Shown here: piece by piece, positions 6,815-16,724 of the stretch
Layout: each line of letters opens with the position of its first letter
How positions within the stretch are numbered: the first letter of the stretch is position 1
Source: Micromonosporaceae bacterium
GTDB lineage: Bacteria; Actinomycetota; Actinomycetes; Mycobacteriales; Micromonosporaceae
Length of the DNA: 33,924 nucleotides
NCBI GenBank assembly: GCA_007130245.1
Contig: SLSW01000353.1
Coordinates: 1-33,924, forward strand
Direction of reading: 5' to 3'
The notes under the pieces: generated by a model
What the model was told of the DNA's origin: nothing
The model's input: the letters and a program-made list of their open reading frames with translations, nothing else
Database searches by the model: none
Position numbers and translations under genes: made by a program

Positions 6815-9598
6815 TCATGCCCCCGGCCGCGGGTCGCCGAGGTGCCCGGTGCTGCCGTCGGCATCACCGAGCCAGGCGGTGTCCGCCATCCACCAGCGCG
6901 GACCGCCGTACCGCAACCGCAGCAGGAACCCGACCACGCCGGCCAGGCCCGTGTTGTAGGACAGGTTGGCGGCGGCGTTCAACTCGTCAGGAACGACCAT
7001 GCGGCCGTCCCGAACCGCGTGCCGCGCGTGTAGGCAACCGGCCAGTTCCTCTGCCCAGGCGCGGTAGTCACCTGCCGCGGCGTCGGCCATGTCCAGCAGA
7101 AACTCACCGTTGCCGGCCAGCCCGTGGCACGCTGCGGCGCCGGACGTCCACCGTCCGCGATGCACCATGACCGCTGCCTCGTGTGCCAGATCAAGGTAGG
7201 CCGGTTCCCCAGTGGCGCGCCACAGCCGCACCAGGAAGGTGCCCACCCCGGAGGCGCCGCTACACCAGTGGTAGCGCAGGTCATCCTCTGCCTGCGCCCC
7301 GGACACGCTGTTGGGCCAGTACGCCCCACCGTGCTCCCGGATCGCCGCGGCCACCAGGGTGTCACCGGCCCGGCAGGCCGCCTTGACCGCGTCGTCGTGC
7401 CCCACCGCGGTGCCCGCGGCGAGCAGGAACGATCCCACCCCGGCGACGCCGTGCGCGAAGCCGTAGTGGTTGACCCCGGCCAGTTTCGAGTCGAACCACT
7501 CCGGCACCGGCCAGTGCAGGCGGCCGTCCGCGGTGGTCTTGGCCGCCTCGAGCACCCCGTCCACGCAGTCCTCGACCCGCTGGCGCCATTCGGCGCCCCC
7601 GGTGACGTGCCACAGGTGCAGACTGGTGAACCCGGCGCCGGCGGCGCCGTGACACACATCCGGGTTGGGCCACCGCACCGGCAGTGCCCGCGCCAACATC
7701 AGCGCCCGCTGGGCGAGCGCGTCGTCCTGCAGGTGGCCCGCGGCGTCGTACAGTGCCCAGGCGGTGCCGGTACGGCCGAAGTAAAGCCCGGGCAGCAGCT
7801 TCGGCGCGCTGGTCAACCGTTGGTCGATCCAGCGCGCCACCCGGGTAACCGCGTCGCGCAGCGACACCGGGGCATCGCCACCGGCAGCACCTTCGAGCGC
7901 GGCGGCGCGGGTGAGCACCGCCAGCACGCCGGCCGCCCCGTACTGCACATTGCAGGCGTCGCTGGCCTGGCCGTTGTCGCCGGTCGGGAACAGCCGGTTC
8001 CCGGTGAGGGCCAGGTTGTCCACCAGGTAGGCCAGGCCGTCGTGGAGCATCCGCTCCTGGACCGTGGACTCCAGGCGAGCCGTGGACCTGTCCGGATCCG
8101 GTGCCGAACCCGGTGACACCGAACCGGATGGCCCGGATCCGGTCGCCCGGTCGGACAACCATTGCCGCAGGTCGGCGGTGGACCACCGCTCCTGCGGGTC
8201 CGGGCGGGTCAGGCCCGACACCGCGGGCGCCATAGCCGCCGCCGTGGTATTGCGTGTGCCGACGTAGCGCAGCAGCAGCTCGATGCGCTCACACGCGGAC
8301 CGGGCCGGCTCCGTGTCCGGCACGAAAGCCGGTGCGACCCCGGTGGCGAGATAGCACAGGACGGCTCCGAGCGAGAACCAGTCCGATGACGGCGGCGGTG
8401 CCGGCGCGATAGCGCGTTGCGCGACCACCTCCGGCGCGCCGAAGCCCGGGGTCTGCGCCGGCAGGACCCACTCGTCCTGCCGGGCGGCCATCTCCGCATC
8501 GATCAACCGGACCTGCTGGTCGTCGGTGATCATAATGTTGTTGGCGGTGAAGTCGCGGTAGACCAGTCCCCGCGTGTGCACCTCGTCGAGCAGGTCAGCG
8601 AGCTTGCCTGCCATCGACAACACCTCGTCGACCGGCAGGCCCTCCTCGCCCTCCTCGGTCAACCGCTGCAGCCAGCGCTCCCGCACCCACACGAGCAGCG
8701 ACCGGCCGGGCACCTCCTCCAGGACGGTGAACAGGTTGTCGTCCTTTTCGAAGGTCGTCAGCGGTTGCGCGGCGATACCCTCCAGCTCCTGCAACAGGCG
8801 GAACTCGCGCCGCAGCCCTTCCCGCGCGTCTCCTTGCCACACCAGTCCGCTGATGTGCGGTCGCGCGCGTTTGATGATCACGTTCTGTCCGGTGCTGGTG
8901 TCGAGCGCCCGGTAGACGCCGCCGCGCGCCGAGCTGGTGATGCTGCCGCGGACCTCGAAGCGGTCGGCCAGCAGCACCGACTTCGGCTCCCGCGGTCGGG
9001 CCGCGGCACGCCCGGGCTGGCCGTCGAACGGCAGCTCCGCCCACGACGGTGGGCAGAACCACGGCTGGCGCACGTCCTCCACCAGCGTCCCGTCCGGCGC
9101 CTCCAACCGGACCTCGAACGAGCCGTCATTGGTCAGCACGCGAGTGCCGGCGAACGCGCCGTACCGGTAGTGCACGAGGCTTCCGGGACGGTACGGCCGG
9201 TCCGACATGATCGTCGGGCCTGGCAGTCCTGCGGTAGCTTCGTCGAGCAGCCGGGCTAGCTCACGAAGGTGGTCGTCGTCGCGGGGGTAGGCGGCGATCA
9301 CCTTGCCCGCCTGTGGACGGTCCGACTGCTTGCTGGTGATCTGGCTGACCCGACCCAGGGTGCGCGCGAACTTGAAGGCGCACTCCTGCTCCACCAGCAC
9401 CTGCGCCGCACGCTGCAGCACCAGCGGGGCCGAGACCATCGTCGCCGACACGTGCAGCTTCCACCCCTGCAACCGGGGCGGATTGTCGGGCGGTGCGACG
9501 TGACACCAGAACTCGTCGTCATGCACCTGCCACGGCCGGCCGGCGAGGATCAGCTCCACCAGGCCACGCAACGGGAAGGTGTCCACGGGGGTGTGCAT
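6815..9598 (-). CDS. Lanthionine synthetase with lyase-kinase-cyclase organisation, class IV LanL-like (Zn-ligand motifs intact)
   Basis: N-terminal 'LQGWKLHVSATMVSAPLVLQRAAQVL...CAFKFARTLGRV', '...IMSDRPYRPGSLVHYRYGAF'; kinase 'GGVYRALDTSTGQNVIIKRA', 'GLVYRDFTANNIMI', 'RLIDAEMA'; cyclase 'VCHGAAGAG', 'YGFAHGVAGVG', 'HWCSGASGVG', 'ACHGLAGNG'. Confidence 0.9.
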   Translation of the reverse strand: MHTPVDTFPLRGLVELILAGRPWQVHDDEFWCHVAPPDNPPRLQGWKLHVSATMVSAPLVLQRAAQVLVEQECAFKFARTLGRVSQITSKQSDRPQAGKVIAAYPRDDDHLRELARLLDEATAGLPGPTIMSDRPYRPGSLVHYRYGAFAGTRVLTNDGSFEVRLEAPDGTLVEDVRQPWFCPPSWAELPFDGQPGRAAARPREPKSVLLADRFEVRGSITSSARGGVYRALDTSTGQNVIIKRARPHISGLVWQGDAREGLRREFRLLQELEGIAAQPLTTFEKDDNLFTVLEEVPGRSLLVWVRERWLQRLTEEGEEGLPVDEVLSMAGKLADLLDEVHTRGLVYRDFTANNIMITDDQQVRLIDAEMAARQDEWVLPAQTPGFGAPEVVAQRAIAPAPPPSSDWFSLGAVLCYLATGVAPAFVPDTEPARSACERIELLLRYVGTRNTTAAAMAPAVSGLTRPDPQERWSTADLRQWLSDRATGSGPSGSVSPGSAPDPDRSTARLESTVQERMLHDGLAYLVDNLALTGNRLFPTGDNGQASDACNVQYGAAGVLAVLTRAAALEGAAGGDAPVSLRDAVTRVARWIDQRLTSAPKLLPGLYFGRTGTAWALYDAAGHLQDDALAQRALMLARALPVRWPNPDVCHGAAGAGFTSLHLWHVTGGAEWRQRVEDCVDGVLEAAKTTADGRLHWPVPEWFDSKLAGVNHYGFAHGVAGVGSFLLAAGTAVGHDDAVKAACRAGDTLVAAAIREHGGAYWPNSVSGAQAEDDLRYHWCSGASGVGTFLVRLWRATGEPAYLDLAHEAAVMVHRGRWTSGAAACHGLAGNGEFLLDMADAAAGDYRAWAEELAGCLHARHAVRDGRMVVPDELNAAANLSYNTGLAGVVGFLLRLRYGGPRWWMADTAWLGDADGSTGHLGDPRPGA

Positions 9599-9604
9599 CG
9601 CCCG

Positions 9605-9648
9605 AACCTATGGCGCGCCGGTGGACAGTGACTGTACGTCCACTGGAC
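9605..9648 (-). promoter_or_regulatory. Predicted heptad-repeat promoter of the synthetase: GTCCAGT-N4-GTACAGT-N4-GTCCACC-N9-TAGGTT
   Basis: Minus-strand heptads at 9648-9642, 9637-9631 and 9626-9620 (exact 11-bp period), 9 nt, then TAGGTT (9610-9605), 6 nt before the ATG (9598). Confidence 0.65.
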
Positions 9649-9716
9649 GCCCCGCGTCGCGTCGCCGGTACGGCACGGCACCGATCCGCCGTTGCCCGGT
9701 GCGTCTCAAACAGAGC

Positions 9717-9747
9717 GCCGGCGGGCCGGTCAACCCGGCCCGCCGGC
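9717..9747. terminator. 13-bp perfect GC hairpin between P4 and the synthetase promoter
   Basis: GCCGGCGGGCCGG (9717-9729) / CCGGCCCGCCGGC (9735-9747), 5-nt loop. Confidence 0.7.
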
Positions 9748-9763
9748 ACCTGTCACGGCGGCC

Positions 9764-9889
9764 CTAGTTCTGAACCGCCGTCCAGTACATACACTGGGTG
9801 TGGTCCTGACACGTAAAGTTCACGCAACGGTCAGCACGCAGACCCTGCTCCTCCGGGAGCAGCTCCAACGCCTCCAGCTCGAGTTCCAT
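9764..9889 (-). CDS. Lanthipeptide precursor P4 (divergent core): MELELEALELLPEEQGLRADRCVNFTCQDHTQCMYWTAVQN
   Basis: ATG preceded by AGAAGGAGGTGA; leader nearly identical to P1; core C-x3-TC-x5-C without the LTGG junction. Confidence 0.85.
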   Translation of the reverse strand: MELELEALELLPEEQGLRADRCVNFTCQDHTQCMYWTAVQN

Positions 9890-10150
9890 CACTGTTCACC
9901 TCCTTCTGATTCTCGGTTTCCGTGGGCAGTGTCAGCGGCGGGCAGGCGGCACAACCGCCCACGCGCCCTGATTCACTGCTCCGCCGGTCTGTGGCCGTCG
10001 ACAGTCGGCGTCATCGGCTTCGGACGAGACGCTCGCTCCGCGGCACCGTGCGGTCCGGATCGTTCACGTAACCTGGTTCGGCCTCCACCCTCGGTGGTGG
10101 CGCCGCGCGCCGCGACCCGCGGCGGGCGAGTATGCCGTGAACATCCCACG

Positions 10151-10204
10151 ACCGTAGGGGATTCGCATGGACGCCGACTGGACGATGACTGGACGCCGCT
10201 GGAC
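10151..10204 (-). promoter_or_regulatory. Predicted heptad-repeat promoter upstream of P4: GTCCAGC/GTCCAGT/GTCCAGT/GTCCATG-N9-TACGGT
   Basis: Minus-strand heptads at 10204-10198, 10194-10188, 10183-10177 and 10172-10166 (periods 10, 11, 11), 9 nt, then TACGGT (10156-10151). A degenerate fifth copy lies at 10209-10215. Confidence 0.6.
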
Positions 10205-10389
10205 GACCTGTGGATCGTCCAGCGACGCCGCGGTCCGGATCATCAGGCCCGCGACCCTCCCCCACCGGGACGCACAGGATGACCCGTACCTCCCACGACC
10301 GGTGGGTCATCTCACCGATGTGACCAGTCCGCGCCGCCTCGTACCGTCGGATGGTGACACGCCCATAGCCCGGCAGGAGGCAAAACACC

Positions 10390-10809
10390 ATGACCCCACG
10401 CGAGCTGTTCGACCGCAACATCGCCGCTTTCAACGCGCATGACCCGGCGGCCTTCGGCAGGCAGTACGACGACGCCGCGCTCCTCTATGATCCGCAGTAC
10501 CCGGAGCCGCTAACCGGTCGGGCGAACATCGAGAAGGACATCGCCGCCTTCTTCACCGCGTTTCCCGACCTGCATGCCGTGGTCACGAACGTGATGGTCG
10601 ACGGCGCCACAGTGGCCGGTGAGATGCTGGTCACCGGCACCCACCAGGGGCCGCTGACCACCCCGAACGGCGACATCCCCGCCACCGGCAACCAGGCCAC
10701 CACCCGCTTTGCCAGCTTCGCCACCGCGGGACCTGATGGCACGTGGGTCGAGGAGCGTCGCTACTACGACCTCGCGGGGATGATGGCTCAGCTCGGTCTG
10801 ACCGGCTGA
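10390..10809 (+). CDS. SnoaL-like / NTF2-fold ester cyclase family protein
   Basis: 139 aa 'FDRNIAAFNAHDPAAFGRQYDDAALLYDPQYPEPLTGRANIEKDIAAFFTAFPDLHAVV...' typical SnoaL-like; GGCAGGAGG upstream. Confidence 0.82.
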   Translation: MTPRELFDRNIAAFNAHDPAAFGRQYDDAALLYDPQYPEPLTGRANIEKDIAAFFTAFPDLHAVVTNVMVDGATVAGEMLVTGTHQGPLTTPNGDIPATGNQATTRFASFATAGPDGTWVEERRYYDLAGMMAQLGLTG

Positions 10810-10826
10810 CGGCGGAGCCGGGCTTG

Positions 10827-12950
<2,124 letters not shown>

Positions 12951-13099
12951 ACCCCTACCGTACGCAGCCGGCCCGACATCCCCACCCGCCCGCCGCCACC
13001 ACCGCACCCCCGCATCTCGCCGATCTTGGTCGATGGCCGCCCGCGGGCGAGAGGCACCTCCGCGCGTCCAAGATCCACGCGAGCGACGACAATGAGCGG

Positions 13100-15235
13100 G
13101 TGCGCCAGCCCTTCCTGCACGACCTCGTCACCTGCGTACGCGCCCCCACCGTGGCGTTGTCCGGCGCGGACGGGCACATCCACGCCAGCGGCGCCCAAGG
13201 GCTCTTCCGGCACGACCTGCGGGTGCTGTCGGAGCTCGTGGTGGAGGTCGACGGCGCCCGGCCGGTTCCGGTAGGTCACGACCTGCACACCGCATCCGAT
13301 GCCCGGTTCGTGGCGGTCATCCGCCACCTGGGCGATCCGGGCGCCGACCCGACCGTGCGCCTCGAGCGGCAGCGGCACCTCACCGGCGACGGCCTGCTCG
13401 AGACCATCACGCTGGTCAACGCTTCCCGGCAGGAGATCTCGGCGTCGGTGAGCGTGCACGCCGCCGCCGATTTCGCCACCATGGACGCGGTCAAGCACGG
13501 TCGGGTCCCCGGCGGCGACGATGTCACGCGGCCGGCCGCCGACCTCACCGCCCCGGTGGCACACCCGGCCTCGTGCGCGGTCTGGACCGGTACGCGAGCG
13601 CGCACCGTGCTGCGGGCCACCGGCGACCCGCACCGCGCCCTCCACGACGACCAACGGCTCCACCTGACCTGGCCGGTCCGCGTACCGGCCCGCACCACCT
13701 GGAGCGCGACGCTGACCGTCACCGCCAGCGCGGTCGGGCCAGACTCTCCGGATCGGTTTCCGCCCGCTGGCGATGACCCGGACCCCGTCGGGCTGACGGT
13801 GCGTGGGCCGCGGGAACTGCGCAGTTCGGTGTCACGTGGCATCCGCGACGTCCACGCGTTGCGTCTGGCCGACCCGCGACGTCCGGCCGACACGTTCGCG
13901 GCCGCCGGGGTCCCCTGGTATGCCACCCTGTTCGGGCGAGACTCATTGTGGACGGCGCGCTTCATGCTGCCGTGCGGCACCGATCTGGCCCGCGGCACAC
14001 TGCACGCGCTCGCGCGCCGGCAGGGCACCCGACACGATCGGGCGACCGGCGAGGCGCCGGGGAAGATCCCGCACGAGGTCCGTGGGCCCGGGTCGGGCAT
14101 GCACGGACTGCCATCGGTCTACTTCGGAACCGTGGATGCCACCGCCCTGTGGGTCTGCCTGCTGTACGACGCCTGGCGGTGGGGCTTGCCGGCAGAGGAG
14201 GTCAACGACCTGCTCGGCCCGCTGGAGGCGGCGCTGACCTGGCTGGTCGACTACGGCGACGCCGACGGTGACGGGTTGCTGGAGTACCTCGACCGCACCG
14301 GCCGCGGCCTGGCCAACCAGGGCTGGAAGGACTCCGGTGACGCCATCCAGTTCCCGGACGGCACCATCGCTGAGCCGCCGATCGCGCTGAGCGAGGCGCA
14401 GGCGTACGCCTACCAGGCCGCCGTCCACGGTGCGGTGCTGCTGGAGACGTTCGGCCGGGGCGGCGCCACCCGGGTACGCCAGTGGGGACAACGACTGCGG
14501 GAACGCTTCCGCGAACGGTTCTGGGTCAGCGACGCGCGCGGGCGGTTCCCGGCGGTCGCGCTGGACGGTGGCAAGCGGCCCGTGGCCACCGCCACGTCCA
14601 ACCTCGGGCACCTGCTCGGCACCGGCCTGCTGGAGCCTGCGGAGGCGGCCGCGGTCGCTGACCGGTTGGAACAGGATGACCTGGACTGCGGCTACGGGCT
14701 GCGCACGATGAGCGCAGACGCGTCCGGGTTCAACCCGCTCGGCTACCACACCGGCTCGGTCTGGCCGCACGACACCGCCATCGCCGTCACCGGCCTGATT
14801 CGGGAGGGCCACGCCCGGGTGGCCGCGTCACTGGCCCGCGGCCTGATGCACGCCGCACCCGTGTTCGCCCACCGCCTGCCCGAACTGTACGCCGGAACCG
14901 GTGCGCGGGACGGACAACCGTTACTGGCGTATCCGGCAGCGTGCCAACCGCAGGCGTGGTCCGCGGCGGCCGCGGTGGCGGTGCTGACCGCCGCGCTCGG
15001 CATCGACGCGGACGTGCCCGGCGGCCGGGTCCGGGTCGCACCGTCGGTGGAGTTCGCGTCGTGGTTCCCCCTGGTTGCCGACGGTCTGCGCCTGGGAGGT
15101 CACCGGTGGCGGGTGGAGGTCGACGCCACCGGACGGATGCACACCGAGACCGCTGCGCCGGTGACGGTGGACCTAGCCACCACCGATCTGGTGCCGGCTC
15201 CGCGCCAACCCGAGCGCACGATAGACGTTGTGTGA
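13100..15235 (+). CDS. Glycogen debranching N-terminal domain protein / amylo-alpha-1,6-glucosidase-type
   Basis: '[22 protein letters not shown]', '[23 protein letters not shown]', '[18 protein letters not shown]', '[19 protein letters not shown]'. GTG start. Confidence 0.88.
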   Translation: MRQPFLHDLVTCVRAPTVALSGADGHIHASGAQGLFRHDLRVLSELVVEVDGARPVPVGHDLHTASDARFVAVIRHLGDPGADPTVRLERQRHLTGDGLLETITLVNASRQEISASVSVHAAADFATMDAVKHGRVPGGDDVTRPAADLTAPVAHPASCAVWTGTRARTVLRATGDPHRALHDDQRLHLTWPVRVPARTTWSATLTVTASAVGPDSPDRFPPAGDDPDPVGLTVRGPRELRSSVSRGIRDVHALRLADPRRPADTFAAAGVPWYATLFGRDSLWTARFMLPCGTDLARGTLHALARRQGTRHDRATGEAPGKIPHEVRGPGSGMHGLPSVYFGTVDATALWVCLLYDAWRWGLPAEEVNDLLGPLEAALTWLVDYGDADGDGLLEYLDRTGRGLANQGWKDSGDAIQFPDGTIAEPPIALSEAQAYAYQAAVHGAVLLETFGRGGATRVRQWGQRLRERFRERFWVSDARGRFPAVALDGGKRPVATATSNLGHLLGTGLLEPAEAAAVADRLEQDDLDCGYGLRTMSADASGFNPLGYHTGSVWPHDTAIAVTGLIREGHARVAASLARGLMHAAPVFAHRLPELYAGTGARDGQPLLAYPAACQPQAWSAAAAVAVLTAALGIDADVPGGRVRVAPSVEFASWFPLVADGLRLGGHRWRVEVDATGRMHTETAAPVTVDLATTDLVPAPRQPERTIDVV

Positions 15236-15450
15236 ACCGTCGGGCCGCGCTACCGTCATAGCCGTAGGCCGCTCGCGGCGGCCCACTGGCGACCGGGCCT
15301 CCACACCGGCCGGTCCTGCTGGTGCACCGGTAGCAGCCCTGGCTCCGGCCGGAGAGCGCACCAGGTGTGGTCGCGCTGACCGCGCGATCGGCCAGCCGCG
15401 AGCGGTCTGAGCGTGTCTACCGACTCGCGTCCGAATCGGCCGGAGCATCG

Positions 15451-16638
15451 CTAGGGCTGCCAGCCGACCTGCGCGGCCCAACCCTCGGCCCGCTCCCAGA
15501 CCTCGTCGAACCAGGGTTCCTTTGCCGCGGCGTACGCGGTGGTGGTCAGCCCTTCCCCGCGCAGCCGGCGCTTGAGCGCGGCGTACTCGGCGCGCGCCCC
15601 CTCGTCGGCGCGCAGCCAGTCCCGGAACATCAGGGCCGTCCGAACGCCCGGGGACCCCTCTCCCCGTACGTGCAGGTGCACCACCCGGCCGGGGTCGGCG
15701 CTGCCGTGCACCCGTTTCTCCCACGCCGCCGGGTCGGGTGTGCCCGGCTTCGGGTTGTCGTGCCACTGTCCGGGCGCGCGTGGAAAGCCGGCGTCGGCCA
15801 GCCGCGCCGCGAGCGCATCGGCGGTGTCCAGAGCGTCGACCGTCAGTTGGATGTCGATGACGTCCTTGGCCTCCAGACCCGGTACAGCCGTCGAGCCGAC
15901 ATGGTCCACCCGGTGGGTAACGTCACCGATCGCGTGCGCGATCCGCGCGGCCAGGCGCTGGTACTGCGCCGGCCACGTCGGGTCGTAGGGGACGACGCTC
16001 AGCTGCTCCTGGCGCCGGACTAAACGTCGGCGGCGCAGGTTCTCCTCGAACGGCACCAGCCGGTCGCGCCACAGCGCATCCACCGCGGTGTGCAGATCGG
16101 CCAGTGCCCTCTCGTTGATCAACAACACGTCCGCCGCGGCCCGCCGGGCGTCGTCGCTGGCCTGCGCGCGGATGCGGGAGCGCGCCTGCTCCTTGTCCAG
16201 GTCGCGGGTGCCCACCAGCCGCGCCACCCTGGTGGCCTCGTCCGCCTCCACCACGATGACCAGGTGGTAGGTCGGGGCGAGCCCGGACTCCACCAGCAGT
16301 GGTACGTCGTTGACGACCACCGCGTCGGGAGGTGCCGCGTCGATGAGCTGTGCGGTGCGTGCGCGCACGCGCGGATGGATGATGCTCTCCAGCCGTCGCC
16401 GGGCAGCCTCGCCAACGAAGACCTCCGCTGCCAGCGCCGCGCGGTCCAGCGTGCCGTCCGCGCCGAGCACGCCGGCGCCGAAGGCGTCCACCACCTCGCG
16501 CAGGCCGTCGGTGCCGGGCGCCACGACCTCCCGCGCCAGCTGGTCGGCGTCGATGAGGACGGCGCCGTGCGTGGCCAGGCGATGCGCCACCGCGCTCTTG
16601 CCGGCGCCGATACCGCCGGTCAGTCCGATCCTGAGCAA
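15451..16638 (-). CDS. coaE: Dephospho-CoA kinase fused to C-terminal GrpB/UPF0157 nucleotidyltransferase-like domain
   Basis: N-terminal 'MLRIGLTGGIGAGKSAVAHRLATHGAVLIDADQLAREVV'; C-terminal 'VVPYDPTWPAQYQRLAARI...VDHVGSTAVPGLEAKDVIDIQLTV'. Confidence 0.95.
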   Translation of the reverse strand: MLRIGLTGGIGAGKSAVAHRLATHGAVLIDADQLAREVVAPGTDGLREVVDAFGAGVLGADGTLDRAALAAEVFVGEAARRRLESIIHPRVRARTAQLIDAAPPDAVVVNDVPLLVESGLAPTYHLVIVVEADEATRVARLVGTRDLDKEQARSRIRAQASDDARRAAADVLLINERALADLHTAVDALWRDRLVPFEENLRRRRLVRRQEQLSVVPYDPTWPAQYQRLAARIAHAIGDVTHRVDHVGSTAVPGLEAKDVIDIQLTVDALDTADALAARLADAGFPRAPGQWHDNPKPGTPDPAAWEKRVHGSADPGRVVHLHVRGEGSPGVRTALMFRDWLRADEGARAEYAALKRRLRGEGLTTTAYAAAKEPWFDEVWERAEGWAAQVGWQP

Positions 16639-16657
16639 CGGGCTCTCCCTGAACGGG

Positions 16658-16710
16658 CGTCGATCCAGGAGCTGCCCCGGTGAACGAACTGCGCAACTCC
16701 TGGATCGACG
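16658..16710. terminator. 14-bp perfect inverted repeat between rpsA and coaE
   Basis: CGTCGATCCAGGAG (16658-16671) and CTCCTGGATCGACG (16697-16710), 25-nt loop; no T-tract. Confidence 0.5.
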
Positions 16711-16724
16711 GTGACGTCAGTGGG

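Noticed and set aside
10166-10223. TGGACG repeats considered as a CRISPR or replication iteron array
   Set aside because: Units are only 6-7 bp at ~11-bp spacing and have the same layout relative to a TAnnnT as two other local promoters; better explained as regulator heptads. The 9-bp inverted repeat at 10198-10223 is formed partly by the same units.
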